Below, piece by piece: positions 18,341 to 27,079 of a stretch of DNA of 64,000 nt. A program made the translations under genes and the position numbers. This DNA is from Bergeyella sp. Its GTDB lineage: Bacteria > Bacteroidota > Bacteroidia > Flavobacteriales > Weeksellaceae. The stretch lies in NCBI GenBank assembly GCA_030263285.1, contig SZYB01000003.1, forward strand, positions 62,001-126,000, in the 5' to 3' direction. Each line of letters begins with the position of its first letter. The stretch's first letter is position 1. The notes beneath the pieces are model-generated. The model ran no database searches. It was not told where the DNA came from and worked only from the letters and a program-made list of their open reading frames with translations.

Positions 18341-19540
18341 TCAGCGGTCTTTTATAATCTGGCGGATGAGATAAAACATAAGAATCCCGATGCCTATAAG
18401 GATAAGACCAGTGGAAAGCCAGAGAGCAGAAAACCCATATTCTTGAGCCACCAGGCTTCCTGCATAGGGAGTGATGATAAAAGACAGAGAAAAAGAAATT
18501 CCCAGAAGTCCCATATAGGCTCCTTTATTTTCGGAATCCGATCGCTTCGCAGTTACCGTTGCCATAAAGGGAAGTACCCATATTTCTCCGATAGAAAGAA
18601 TAGTAATGGAGAGGCAAAGCCACCAGAATGATGAGCAGAAAAGGAGCATGAGGTAAGAAAGTCCGCACAAAAAAATCCCAAAAAACAGGGTGAAAGCCGT
18701 GCTCCATTTCTTTTCTACAATTTGTACAAAATACATTTCCAGCAGTACGATAATGGCGCCGCCTAATCCCAGTAAATAGCCTATTTTAGCTTGGGATAAA
18801 TGCAATTCTTCCTTGTAGAAAAGAGGGAGCGTATTAAAAAACTGGAAAAAAAATACCGAAAATAAAAAGCAGATAAAACAAAAAATAAGAAAGTAAGAAT
18901 CTTTGTAAGGAGATCTTGTTGCAGAGCGGGCATTATTTTTTATAATCTCGTTTCTGGCTTTTCTTTTTCTGAAAAACCATACAAAAGTGATCCCTGCCAA
19001 CAAGGGAGCAAAGGAATTGATAATAAATAAAAAATTATAGGAAATTGCAGAGAGGATCCCACCCAGTGCAGGTCCTATAGAAAAACCAAGGTTGAGTGCC
19101 ATACGGTTAAGAGAAAAGGCACGGGTCATGTTTTGGGGCTTTGCATAGCGGGTGATGGCGACAGAGTTGGCAGGCTGAAAGGCACCCGTAATAATGCTCT
19201 GGAAAAATATGAGTCCTGCGAGTCCCCATTGTGTGGTAAAAACAGGGATCAGCAAATAAAGCGGAACGCTCAAAAACAGACTAAAGCTCTGTACGGCATA
19301 TTCTCCTACCGTATCGGTAAGTTTTCCCCCTATCCAGGAGCCTATTACAGATCCTATCCCGAAAAAACTCAAAACAAACCCCGATTCTTCAATAGAAAAA
19401 TGAAGTTTTTGTGTCATATAAACCCCCAGAAAGGGAATCACCATACTGCCGGTTCGGTTGATAAGCATAACTACCGCCAGCATCCAACTTTCGGACGAAA
19501 GTCCCTTGAAAGACGATGTATAGGATTTAATAAAATTCAT
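18341..19540 (-). CDS. MFS transporter
   Basis: 399 residues, about twelve hydrophobic helices, major facilitator superfamily. The N-half has the loop 2-3 signature (GSVIGSWIGGKLTDTVGEYAVQ, about 62-83) of drug-efflux type antiporters, and the FQSIITGAFQPANSVAITRYA segment in helix 4-5. The loop between helices 6 and 7 is basic (RKRKARNEIIKNNARSATR). It follows glnS after 27 bp on the same strand, so the two are likely co-transcribed with menC upstream, a spatial rather than functional grouping. Substrate unknown. Confidence 0.88.
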   Translation of the reverse strand: MNFIKSYTSSFKGLSSESWMLAVVMLINRTGSMVIPFLGVYMTQKLHFSIEESGFVLSFFGIGSVIGSWIGGKLTDTVGEYAVQSFSLFLSVPLYLLIPVFTTQWGLAGLIFFQSIITGAFQPANSVAITRYAKPQNMTRAFSLNRMALNLGFSIGPALGGILSAISYNFLFIINSFAPLLAGITFVWFFRKRKARNEIIKNNARSATRSPYKDSYFLIFCFICFLFSVFFFQFFNTLPLFYKEELHLSQAKIGYLLGLGGAIIVLLEMYFVQIVEKKWSTAFTLFFGIFLCGLSYLMLLFCSSFWWLCLSITILSIGEIWVLPFMATVTAKRSDSENKGAYMGLLGISFSLSFIITPYAGSLVAQEYGFSALWLSTGLILIGIGILMFYLIRQIIKDR

Positions 19541-19567
19541 AACAGGAAAACTTGATATAAACGAGTT

Positions 19568-21244
19568 TTATGCATTGGGTTTGTAAGAATCTTTTAGGGT
19601 TACGGTACGGTTGAAAATGAGTTGATTCACGGCAGAATCTCGGTCTTTGGTAAAATACCCTATTCTCTGGAACTGTACGGGAGTACCTATCTCCAGACGG
19701 TTGATTTCAGGTTCTGCATAGGCTTCTGTCTCCTGAAGAGAATTGGGATTTATAAAATCCATAAAATCTTTCTCTTTTTCGGCATCGGGTTGGGCAACGG
19801 TAAAAAGTTTGTCATATTCACGTACTCTGATAGCAACCGCATGAGGGGCAGAAACCCAGTGCAGGGTGCCTTTTACTTTTCTAAGACTTTCTTCGGTTCC
19901 GCTTCCCGACTTGCTTTTCTCGTCATAAGTGGCATAAATGACCGTAACATCTCCTTGAGCATTTTTCTCTATACGTTCTGCTTTTATGATGTAGGCAGAT
20001 TTTAGACGCACTTCACCTCCCAATTTTAGCCTAAAAAATTTTTTATCGGCTTCTTCTCGAAAGTCTTCTTTCTCTATATACAGTTCTCGGGAAAAAGGGA
20101 TTTTTCTGTTGCCCGCCTTTTCGTCCTCGGGATTGTTTTCTGTTTCTAACCATTCTTCTTTATCTTCCGGGTAGTTTTCTATGATTATTTTTATCGGCTG
20201 CATGACCACCATCATCCGTGTGGAAATTTTGTTGAGGTCTTCACGCACAAAAAACTCTAACAATTGTATATCAATAAGGTTTTCTCTTTTGGAGACGCCC
20301 ACACGATTGATAAAGTTGATAAGAGCATTAGGCGTATAGCCTTTCCTTCTCATTCCGGAAATGGTGGGCATCCTGGGATCATCCCACCCCGTAACTATAC
20401 CCTCAGAAACCAGACGTTGCAGCTTTCTCTTGGAGGTAATAAGATAAGAGACGTTCATTCTGGCGAATTCTCTCTGTTTGGGCAGGTTTCTTTTTGGATT
20501 CGAGATTTGCTCCAGATACCAGTTGTACAGCGGTCTGTGGTTTTCAAATTCCAGAGAACACAGCGAATGGGAGACTTGTTCTACATAATCACTTTCCCCA
20601 TGAGCCCAATCGTACATGGGATATATTTTCCAGGTGTTGCCTGTCCTATGGTGCGGAGTTTTTATGATCCTGTACATGACAGGATCTCTCATATTCATAT
20701 TCGGAGAGGTCATATCGATTTTTGCACGAAGAGACATACTCCCTTCCGGAAACGCTCCGTTTTTCATTTTTTCAAACAAAGCAAGAGACTCTTCTATCGG
20801 ACGGTTTCTGTAGGGAGATTCAATGCCGTTTTCTGTCGGATTTTTTCTCTGTTCCGTAATAAGTTCGGAGGACTGTTCGTCTACATAGGCTTTCCCTTGT
20901 TTTATCATTTCTATTGCCCAAAGGTAGAGCTGCTGAAAATAATCCGAAGTGTAGCACTCCTTATCCCATGAAAATCCGAGCCATTCTATGTCTTTTTTAA
21001 TGGAATTTACAAATTCTTGCTCCTCTTTCTCGGGATTGGTATCGTCAAACCGGAGGTTGACCGGGGCATTATATTTTTTTCCAAGTCCAAAGTTTATGCA
21101 TATCGCCTTTGCATGCCCTATATGGAGATAACCGTTGGGTTCCGGAGGAAACCTAAAGCGCAGGTTCTCTCTTTTAAGCCCTTTTTTAAGGTCTTCCTCT
21201 ATAATTTGTTCTATAAAATTTTGTGATTTCTTTTCCTCTTCCAT
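19568..21244 (-). CDS. glnS: glutamine--tRNA ligase
   Basis: 558 residues, class I aminoacyl-tRNA synthetase charging tRNA-Gln. The HIGH-type motif is in RFPPEPNGYLHIGHAKAICI (about 25-44). RFDDTNPEKEEQEFV and YDWAHGESDYVEQVSHSLCSLEF are typical of the Glu/Gln group; the KMSKS equivalent is LITSKRKLQRLV followed by GWDDPRMPTISGMRRKGYTP. The C-terminal third carries the anticodon-binding beta-barrels with GGEVRLKSAYIIKAE. Having GlnRS means Gln-tRNA is made directly. It lies 43 bp after menC, with a -7-like box in the gap. Confidence 0.97.
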   Translation of the reverse strand: MEEEKKSQNFIEQIIEEDLKKGLKRENLRFRFPPEPNGYLHIGHAKAICINFGLGKKYNAPVNLRFDDTNPEKEEQEFVNSIKKDIEWLGFSWDKECYTSDYFQQLYLWAIEMIKQGKAYVDEQSSELITEQRKNPTENGIESPYRNRPIEESLALFEKMKNGAFPEGSMSLRAKIDMTSPNMNMRDPVMYRIIKTPHHRTGNTWKIYPMYDWAHGESDYVEQVSHSLCSLEFENHRPLYNWYLEQISNPKRNLPKQREFARMNVSYLITSKRKLQRLVSEGIVTGWDDPRMPTISGMRRKGYTPNALINFINRVGVSKRENLIDIQLLEFFVREDLNKISTRMMVVMQPIKIIIENYPEDKEEWLETENNPEDEKAGNRKIPFSRELYIEKEDFREEADKKFFRLKLGGEVRLKSAYIIKAERIEKNAQGDVTVIYATYDEKSKSGSGTEESLRKVKGTLHWVSAPHAVAIRVREYDKLFTVAQPDAEKEKDFMDFINPNSLQETEAYAEPEINRLEIGTPVQFQRIGYFTKDRDSAVNQLIFNRTVTLKDSYKPNA

Positions 21245-21264
21245 GGCTTACTTAATACGGCGGA

Positions 21265-21272
21265 CAAAGGTA
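21265..21272 (-). promoter_or_regulatory. -7 box for glnS
   Basis: Reads TACCTTTG on the minus strand, 20 nt before the glnS ATG, inside the short gap behind menC. It suggests glnS can be transcribed on its own as well as with menC. The nearest TTTG is 28 nt away, longer than usual. Confidence 0.4.
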
Positions 21273-21287
21273 GCAAAAAAACAGAGG

Positions 21288-22292
21288 TCAGCGGGTGTAC
21301 CAAAGGCGATCGTTCTTAAGCAAAAGAGGAGTCCTAAAATTATTGGAAAACAAAGCGCCGGTTCCTAGTCCTTGAGGTAGTGTGTTTTTTTTGGTGTATG
21401 TGTATTGACTGAGGGCGTTGAGTCCTATGTTGCTTTCCAGCGCAGAGGTAATCCACCAACCGATATTCATTTTTTCCGCAAGCGCAATCCATTCATTACA
21501 TCCAGAAAACCCGCCTATTAAAGAAGGTTTTAGGATAATATATTGAGGTCGTATGTACTCCAGTACCGCTTTTTTCTCCTTCGGGTAAAACCGACCGATA
21601 AGTTCTTCATCCAGTGCGATGGGAAGAGGAGAATTTTTGCACAGTTTTTTCATTTCGTACTCTCGTTTTGGTTTTATGGGCTGCTCTATAGAGTGGATGT
21701 TGAGTCGAGCAAGTTCTTCCAGAATTTTAGGAGCCTCTTCTATACCGAATGCCCCATTGGCATCCACGCGTATCTCCAGTTGTTCTACAGAATATTTTCT
21801 TCTTATGTGACGGAGTAAGTCTCTTTCTTTATCCCAAAATGCGCCTATTTTCAGTTTTATACAAGTATAGTTTTCTGCTATTTTTTCTTGAATTTGGTTT
21901 TTCATAAAGTCGGGTTCCCCCATCCAGATCAGCCCGTTTATTTTTATGGAATCTTTCGTTTCTGTAAATGCGCTGGGGAAATACAGGTCTTGTCCGTACT
22001 TCATGTTTCTTATTGCTTGCTCATACCCCGTCCAGAGAGAGGGATAAGACCTGAGTTCGTCAGAAATAACGGAGGGGTCAAGAGATATATTTTCGCAAAG
22101 CCAGTCTAATTTTTTTTTGTATTGTACAGGGTCCTCTGCACTTAAGCCTCTGAATAGGGCGCATTCGCCTACCCCTTTTTTCCCTTCGTGTTGGAGGGTC
22201 AGGATAAAGGTTTCTTTTGAGGTGAGAATCTCCCGGGAAGTTTGCGCGGGTTTATAGAAAACTAATCGGTATGGTGTATAATGTGCTTTCAC
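21288..22292 (-). CDS. menC: o-succinylbenzoate synthase
   Basis: 334 residues of the enolase superfamily (muconate-lactonizing subgroup). It dehydrates SHCHC to o-succinylbenzoate in menaquinone synthesis. The metal-binding and acid-base features are visible: CIKLKIGAFWD, the VDANGAFGIEEAPKILEELA segment with the first Asp, IEQPIKP, ALDEELIG, and YIILKPSLIGGFSGCNEW with the second catalytic Lys. The end has WWITSALESNIGLNALSQ. Start is a GTG at 22292, 8 nt behind a promoter. menF and menI lie 29 kb away; other men genes are not in the window. Confidence 0.9.
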   Translation of the reverse strand: MKAHYTPYRLVFYKPAQTSREILTSKETFILTLQHEGKKGVGECALFRGLSAEDPVQYKKKLDWLCENISLDPSVISDELRSYPSLWTGYEQAIRNMKYGQDLYFPSAFTETKDSIKINGLIWMGEPDFMKNQIQEKIAENYTCIKLKIGAFWDKERDLLRHIRRKYSVEQLEIRVDANGAFGIEEAPKILEELARLNIHSIEQPIKPKREYEMKKLCKNSPLPIALDEELIGRFYPKEKKAVLEYIRPQYIILKPSLIGGFSGCNEWIALAEKMNIGWWITSALESNIGLNALSQYTYTKKNTLPQGLGTGALFSNNFRTPLLLKNDRLWYTR

Positions 22293-22300
22293 TTGAAGTG

Positions 22301-22333
22301 CAAAGGTAGAAAATTACGTTTTTTTGAGCCAAA
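22301..22333 (-). promoter_or_regulatory. menC promoter
   Basis: On the minus strand TTTTG (22334-22330 side), a 21-nt spacer, then TACCTTTG at 22308-22301. This is a good match to the Bacteroidota promoter. The -7 box ends 8 nt before the GTG start, so the untranslated leader must be only a few bases. Confidence 0.65.
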
Positions 22334-22375
22334 ATAATAAACCCCGAAAGCCACAGGAACAAAGGGATTTAATTG

Positions 22376-22383
22376 TATATTTG
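22376..22383 (+). promoter_or_regulatory. -7 box for the glycosyltransferase gene/cassette
   Basis: TATATTTG, 34 nt before the ATG at 22418. It probably drives the glycosyltransferase and possibly the downstream acyl cassette. No clear -33 element at normal spacing. Confidence 0.5.
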
Positions 22384-22417
22384 GAAGGTTTGTAAAAAAA
22401 TGAATAGCATCTCTTAA

Positions 22418-23566
22418 ATGTCGCATAAGAAAATATTATTTGTTTATTATCAGAATATAAAACAAAATGGAGTCTCCAAAAGTATTGCTAACATTACCAA
22501 GGAGCTGGTAGAGAAAGATTATGAGGTGACTCTTCTCTTTTTGATGGCAGAACATGCAGATTATTTTCCGATAGACAGCAGAGTAAAAAAAATATATATC
22601 AATTCATTTGATACCCGATATTTCCGGTTTGCAGGAAAGTTAAAGGAAAAATCTATACTCAAAGGAAAATGGAATTCGGCTACCTATTATTTGTACGATT
22701 TGGGGTGTTTTTTCACGTTAAAAAATTGGATCAATGAGAATTACAAAAATTATGATAAAATTATCGCCTGTTGGTATAAGCTTTCCATTTTTCTTTCTTT
22801 TACTCGAGCAGCCTCCAGAACCATAGCTTGGGAGCATACTATTCATAAAACGGGTGGTTTTTTATATTTTGGTTTGTTGAGAAAAAGATATAAGAAATTA
22901 AAAAAAGTGGTTTGTTTGACAGGCGAATCTTTGGCTTTTTATCAATCGAAACAGGTAAAGGCATGCAGAATATCCAATATCATTGGGGATCAGTACGAAA
23001 ATGTTCCCTTTGATTTTGAAAAAAAAGAGGACATTATACTTTTGGTAAGCAGATTGGATCCGGAAAAAAATGTTAAGGAATTTTTAGAAATTGTACATGA
23101 AGCCGGCATCCCCCATAATTGGACTGTAATAATAGCAGGAACGGGGAGCGAGGAAGATCAACTAAAGACCTATGCAAAAGAAGCCGGTCTCTCCGGCGTA
23201 AAATTTTTTGGGGCGGGTACGCAGGAGCAAATGCTGGATTTGTACAAAAAATCCAAAATTTTTTGCATGACTCCTTTGTTGGAGGGTTTGCCCACCACTC
23301 TTATAGAGGCGATGTTTTGCGGAAATGTCCTGATTAGCTATGATTGTCCTACAGGACCGTCTGAAATTGTGAACCCAAAAAACGGATTTCTTATCCCTTT
23401 ACATGATAAAAAAATATTTATAGAAAAACTTACCGGTTTGCTTTCGGATAAAGAATATTTAAAAAAAATGGCAATGGATTCTTACAAGGAGTCTTCCAAA
23501 TGGAAAAAAGATACTATTCTCCCTAAATGGGAAGCTCTCTTAGAAAACGAAGATGAGGGATTATAA
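22418..23566 (+). CDS. glycosyltransferase family 4 protein
   Basis: 382 residues, GT-B fold, retaining-type sugar transferase. The C-terminal donor-binding domain is diagnostic: LVSRLDPEKNVKEFLEIVHE (about 209-228), VIIAGTGSEEDQLKTYA, then VKFFGAGTQEQMLDLYKKS, IFCMTPLLEGLPTTLIEAMF with the EGLP/E-A-M motif, and SYDCPTGPSEIVNPKNGFLI. The N-terminus (KKILFVYYQNIKQNGVSKSI) is the acceptor-side Rossmann strand. No membrane segment. It is 261 bp upstream of the carrier-protein cassette on the same strand. It probably adds a sugar to a lipopolysaccharide or capsule unit; the exact sugar is unknown. Confidence 0.9.
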   Translation: MSHKKILFVYYQNIKQNGVSKSIANITKELVEKDYEVTLLFLMAEHADYFPIDSRVKKIYINSFDTRYFRFAGKLKEKSILKGKWNSATYYLYDLGCFFTLKNWINENYKNYDKIIACWYKLSIFLSFTRAASRTIAWEHTIHKTGGFLYFGLLRKRYKKLKKVVCLTGESLAFYQSKQVKACRISNIIGDQYENVPFDFEKKEDIILLVSRLDPEKNVKEFLEIVHEAGIPHNWTVIIAGTGSEEDQLKTYAKEAGLSGVKFFGAGTQEQMLDLYKKSKIFCMTPLLEGLPTTLIEAMFCGNVLISYDCPTGPSEIVNPKNGFLIPLHDKKIFIEKLTGLLSDKEYLKKMAMDSYKESSKWKKDTILPKWEALLENEDEGL

Positions 23567-23827
23567 AGGGGCCAATATCAAAAAAATAATAAACGGACCC
23601 TTCTGTTGCTCTTCCCCTGTATTTTAAGGCACTGGGAAATGAGAGTTGTTTACCCAAAATGATATTGTACAGCTTGATATAGGTTGCTCGTTTGTAAAAG
23701 ATTGTAATTCAGATTCAAAGGAGTTTTATCCTGCTTTGGAATCGGTGGGTCGCTCTATGTCCGGTTGGGAAAAATTTAATCGGATTATCTTTATTGTTAT
23801 CTTTGCGGGGATATCAAAAAAATATTG

Positions 23828-24130
23828 ATGATAACTAAGGAGAAGATTCAGGGAATTGTGGTTGCCACTCTAAAAGATTTCTTGGACATTAACGGGATTG
23901 AGTTTGAGGGGGATATTACCCCGCAAACGAGACTGATCGGGAGCGGTGGAGTGTTTGATTCTATGGAACTTGTCAATTTTGTGGTGGATCTTGAAGAGAT
24001 TTTGGAGGAGGAATTTGACCAGGAGTTTAGTCTTCAGGACGAAAGAGCCATGTCCAGGAGGCGGAGCCCTTTTATGAATGTCGAAGAGCTCACCTCATTT
24101 ATTTTGGAGTTGAATGAGGAAGGAGAATAA
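23828..24130 (+). CDS. acyl carrier protein-like (phosphopantetheine attachment) protein
   Basis: 100 residues, acidic and helical. The attachment motif is GVFDSMELVNFVVDLEE, with Ser45 in the Asp-Ser-Met/Leu context that accepts a 4'-phosphopantetheine arm. It differs from a fatty-acid ACP: the DITPQTRLIGSGG run before the site and a basic insert (RAMSRRRSPF) after it resemble stand-alone carrier proteins in polysaccharide and secondary-metabolite clusters. Start is ATG 23828, with a TTG just before it. Its last codons overlap the SDR gene by 17 bp, so the two are translationally coupled. It should carry the acyl group handled by the next three enzymes. Confidence 0.85.
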   Translation: MITKEKIQGIVVATLKDFLDINGIEFEGDITPQTRLIGSGGVFDSMELVNFVVDLEEILEEEFDQEFSLQDERAMSRRRSPFMNVEELTSFILELNEEGE

Positions 24131-24818
24131 AAAATATATTTTCATTACGGGTAACCGAAAAGGCATAGGACGTCATCTCACAGAATATTATCTTGGGCAC
24201 GGGCACGGGGTTTTGGGATGCAGTCGCAAAGAGTCTGATTTTGTGCATGAAAACTACCATCATTTCGTTTGTGATATTACCGATGAGAAAGGTGTAAAGC
24301 AAGTCATCCGAAGCGTAAGGAGTGATTTTGGTAAGGTAGATGTCCTTATTAACAATGCGGGGGTCGCCTCTCTTAACCATTCTTTACTCACACCGGGTTC
24401 TACGGTAAAGAAGGTTTTTGAAACCAATTTTTACGGAAGTTTTTATTTTGCGAGAGAGTGCGCAAAGATGATGAGAAACACGGGGGGGAGGATTGTGAAT
24501 TTTTCTACTGTGGCTGTGCCCATGAATTTGGAGGGAGAAATGGTGTATGCTTCCTCAAAAGCGGCTGTTGAAAAAATGACCAAGATTCTGGCCAAAGAAC
24601 TTGCGCCTTTCGATATAACGGTAAATGCGATAGCACCTTCCCCGGTTTATACAGATCTTATAAAAACCGTTCCGGAGGATAAAATACGGGGGTTATTGCA
24701 TAAACAGGCGATCCGGAGGTTGGGTACGTTTGAGGATATTGAAAATGTTTTGGACTTTTTTATCTCAGAAAAAAGCAGTTTTATTACGGGACAGATTATT
24801 TATTTGGGCGGGCTATGA
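24114..24818 (+). CDS. SDR-family oxidoreductase (3-oxoacyl reductase-like)
   Basis: 234 residues, classical short-chain dehydrogenase. The NAD(P)-binding TGNRKGIGRHL is at about 12-22, NNAG is in VDVLINNAGVASLNH, the catalytic Ser is in IVNFSTVAV, and the Tyr-x3-Lys motif is YASSKAAVEK. The C-terminus has the usual NAIAPSPVYTDLI and ITGQIIYLGG. It resembles FabG-type reductases that act on carrier-bound 3-oxoacyl groups, which fits its overlap with a carrier-protein gene. It overlaps the next gene by 4 bp. Reduction of a ketone on the carrier-bound acyl chain is inferred, not shown. Confidence 0.88.
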   Translation: MRKENKKYIFITGNRKGIGRHLTEYYLGHGHGVLGCSRKESDFVHENYHHFVCDITDEKGVKQVIRSVRSDFGKVDVLINNAGVASLNHSLLTPGSTVKKVFETNFYGSFYFARECAKMMRNTGGRIVNFSTVAVPMNLEGEMVYASSKAAVEKMTKILAKELAPFDITVNAIAPSPVYTDLIKTVPEDKIRGLLHKQAIRRLGTFEDIENVLDFFISEKSSFITGQIIYLGGL

Positions 24819-26143
24819 CCATAGAGCAACTGAAAAAATACGAGGGTATTGCGATCATTGAGAAAGATAGGCACTATACCTACGGGGATTTAGGAAAAGA
24901 AATAGATCGTTTTGCAAGGGAGCTTGAAGAAAAAATATTTGATGGTGATGTCGTTTGTATTTATTCGGATTATAGCTTTAAAAGCATTGCACTTTTTCTT
25001 GCATTATCCCAAAATAATAGTAGTATTATTGTTCCTATCGTTCCCACTACAGAAGTCGAATTTACTTCAAAAATAAAAGCCTCTTCCGTAAACAAAATAC
25101 TTTATTTCGAAGGGGAAATGTTATGCATTACTCACCGGCAAAAAGGGGACAGCAAAGCAGAATATCTGAAGATCATCCGAAAAAATCAGTCGGGGCTAGT
25201 CTTTTTTTCAAGCGGAACTACAGGAGAACCCAAAGTGATGGTACACAATTTCAGCAAGTTGCTGAAGGGTTTTTCTATTCCTAAAAAAACGAGAAATTTG
25301 AGATTTTTACTTTTTCTGTTGTTTGACCATATCGGGGGGATTAACACCCTCTTGAGCTGTTTGAATAACGGATCGGCAATTGTGATCCCGGAAAATCGTA
25401 ATCCCGAATATATTTTACAGCTCATAGAGGCAAAAGAAATCCAGATTTTACCCACAAGTCCCACATTTTTGAATCTGATGTTGATGACAGAGCATTTTGG
25501 TAAATATGATTTATCTTCCTTGAAAATGATTACGTATGGAACCGAAAGGATGCCTCAGGCTTTACTCGAAAAATTGAGACTGAAAATTCCGAAAGTAAAA
25601 TTTTTGCAGACTTTCGGAACAAGCGAAACGGGAATTTTGAAAACAGAGAGTAAATCCTCTACTAGTTTATTTTTCAAGATAGTGGATCCCCATTATGAAT
25701 ACAGGATAGAAGAGGGACAACTGTTTTTGAGATCAAACAATCAGGTAAGCGGTTATTTAAATCAAGAAAGTAATCAGTTTACGGCAGAGGGTTGGTTTGC
25801 AACAGGGGATTTGGTAGAAACAGATGATGAGGGATACCTGAAAATAATCGGGAGGATAAACAAAGTGATTAATGTGGGAGGGCAAAAGGTCCTGCCAAAA
25901 GAGATAGAAGACGTAATCAATAAGATTCCCGGGGTCATAGATACTACCGTTTTTTCGAAAGTCAATGCCGTTACGGGACAGATGGTGTGTGCGGAGGTTA
26001 CGGTAACGGGGAGAACAGACAAGAATGAAATAAAAAAAGAAATATGGATGGCTTGTCGTAAAGAATTGGACAAATATAAAGTTCCGAGTAAAATCATCAT
26101 TAAGAATACAATATCCTTTTCCAACCGTTTTAAAAAGCGATAG
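24815..26143 (+). CDS. AMP-binding acyl-CoA/acyl-ACP ligase
   Basis: 442 residues, ANL superfamily adenylating enzyme, somewhat shorter than typical acyl-CoA ligases (about 500). The P-loop is GLVFFSSGTTGEPKVMVHNF, followed by DHIGGINTLLSCLNNGS, LQTFGTSETG (the A5-type motif), WFATGDLVETDDEGYLKIIG and RINKVINVGGQKVLPKEIEDVI (A7/A8). The final catalytic Lys is in the terminal NRFKKR. It would activate a carboxylic acid as the adenylate and load it on CoA or, by context, on the adjacent carrier protein. It starts in the stop codon of the SDR gene (ATGA overlap). Confidence 0.9.
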   Translation: MTIEQLKKYEGIAIIEKDRHYTYGDLGKEIDRFARELEEKIFDGDVVCIYSDYSFKSIALFLALSQNNSSIIVPIVPTTEVEFTSKIKASSVNKILYFEGEMLCITHRQKGDSKAEYLKIIRKNQSGLVFFSSGTTGEPKVMVHNFSKLLKGFSIPKKTRNLRFLLFLLFDHIGGINTLLSCLNNGSAIVIPENRNPEYILQLIEAKEIQILPTSPTFLNLMLMTEHFGKYDLSSLKMITYGTERMPQALLEKLRLKIPKVKFLQTFGTSETGILKTESKSSTSLFFKIVDPHYEYRIEEGQLFLRSNNQVSGYLNQESNQFTAEGWFATGDLVETDDEGYLKIIGRINKVINVGGQKVLPKEIEDVINKIPGVIDTTVFSKVNAVTGQMVCAEVTVTGRTDKNEIKKEIWMACRKELDKYKVPSKIIIKNTISFSNRFKKR

Positions 26144-26145
26144 AG

Positions 26146-26727
26146 ATGAGTTTTTTCTACAGAATACTGCTGAAATTGATGACATTTTGGGATCGCCTTT
26201 ATATGAGAGTATACATAGACGTCTGTAAAAATGAGGGGTTAAAACTAGGGAAAAAGGTAAAGATTTTTGGGCAGGTCGATTTTGGTTCAGAACCCTATTT
26301 AATTGAGATTGGGGACAAAACCCAAATTGCTTCCGGAACCCGTTTTGTAAATCATGGAGGCACTACGATGACCCTAAGAAGGCTAAAGGGTTTTTCCGAT
26401 GTCAGAATTTTCGGAAGGATAAGGATAGGCAAAAACTGTACTATAGGTTCCAACTGTATTATTCAACAGAATGTGGAGGTAGGGAATAATTGTATATTGG
26501 GAGCAGGTTCAGTACTTACACATTCTATGCCGGACAACTCCGTGTTTTCTGGAAATCCGGCGCGTTTTGTTTGTTCTGTGGAACAATATGCAGAGTCCAT
26601 TTCAGAAAAAAACACCGAGTATCCGAGAGCATTGGAGAAAGATAGAAGGCTGCTGAAAAAATGGCTGAAAGAAAATCTTCCTCATGAATATAAAGCGACA
26701 AAATCATACAGGCGGAAGCAAGAGTAA
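26146..26727 (+). CDS. hexapeptide-repeat (LbH) acyltransferase
   Basis: 193 residues with a left-handed beta-helix: repeated [I/L/V]-G-x4 turns in LIEIGDKTQIASGTRFV, RIRIGKNCTIGSNCIIQQNV and VEVGNNCILGAGSVLTHSMP, ending in the SVFSGNPARFV signature of maltose/galactoside O-acetyltransferase relatives. The catalytic His is likely in FVNHGGTT. A charged C-terminal tail follows. It is 2 bp behind the ligase and is the natural final enzyme of the cassette, moving an acyl group from the carrier protein or CoA onto a sugar. The acceptor is unknown. Confidence 0.88.
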   Translation: MSFFYRILLKLMTFWDRLYMRVYIDVCKNEGLKLGKKVKIFGQVDFGSEPYLIEIGDKTQIASGTRFVNHGGTTMTLRRLKGFSDVRIFGRIRIGKNCTIGSNCIIQQNVEVGNNCILGAGSVLTHSMPDNSVFSGNPARFVCSVEQYAESISEKNTEYPRALEKDRRLLKKWLKENLPHEYKATKSYRRKQE

Positions 26728-27079
26728 TCTTCTGCGTTTGGAGGAGTAATAAAAGTCTTGTACTTAGAAATGTGAAGCTACTACTGGATATTGTGTTTTC
26801 TGTTTTTGCATGTGCTTTATTTTATGCGGTCTTTCCACAAGAAAGGAGATGGCATTTTTGCTCATTATTTTTTATACTTCGGTTTTCAAGCCAGTATACA
26901 TTTTAAGAGAAAAGGTAAATCTTTTTAAGGCAGATTATACGGATCCGAGGGGGACCTGTACACTAAGGAGAGTTCCGATGCAGTTAATCCTGATTTTTTA
27001 GACGCGGTATTTAGGACTTTACTTGTAAGAATATTTTATTGGCAAAGCAAAAAATATTGTGAGGCAAGGTGAAAAATCA
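26728..27079. other. intergenic stretch with an ORF-like remnant
   Basis: About 350 bp between two convergent genes. On the plus strand around 26935-27070 a frame without a start codon reads GSEGDLYTKESSDAVNPDF, then LDAVFRTLLVRIFY and a stop. It is compositionally protein-like, but I do not recognise it. No promoter box or strong hairpin stands out. It may be a decayed gene or chance. Confidence 0.3.

Noticed and set aside
23646-23828. 60-codon open frame between the glycosyltransferase and the carrier protein
   Set aside because: Non-ATG start, no motif, and overlap with the carrier gene start; probably non-coding leader.
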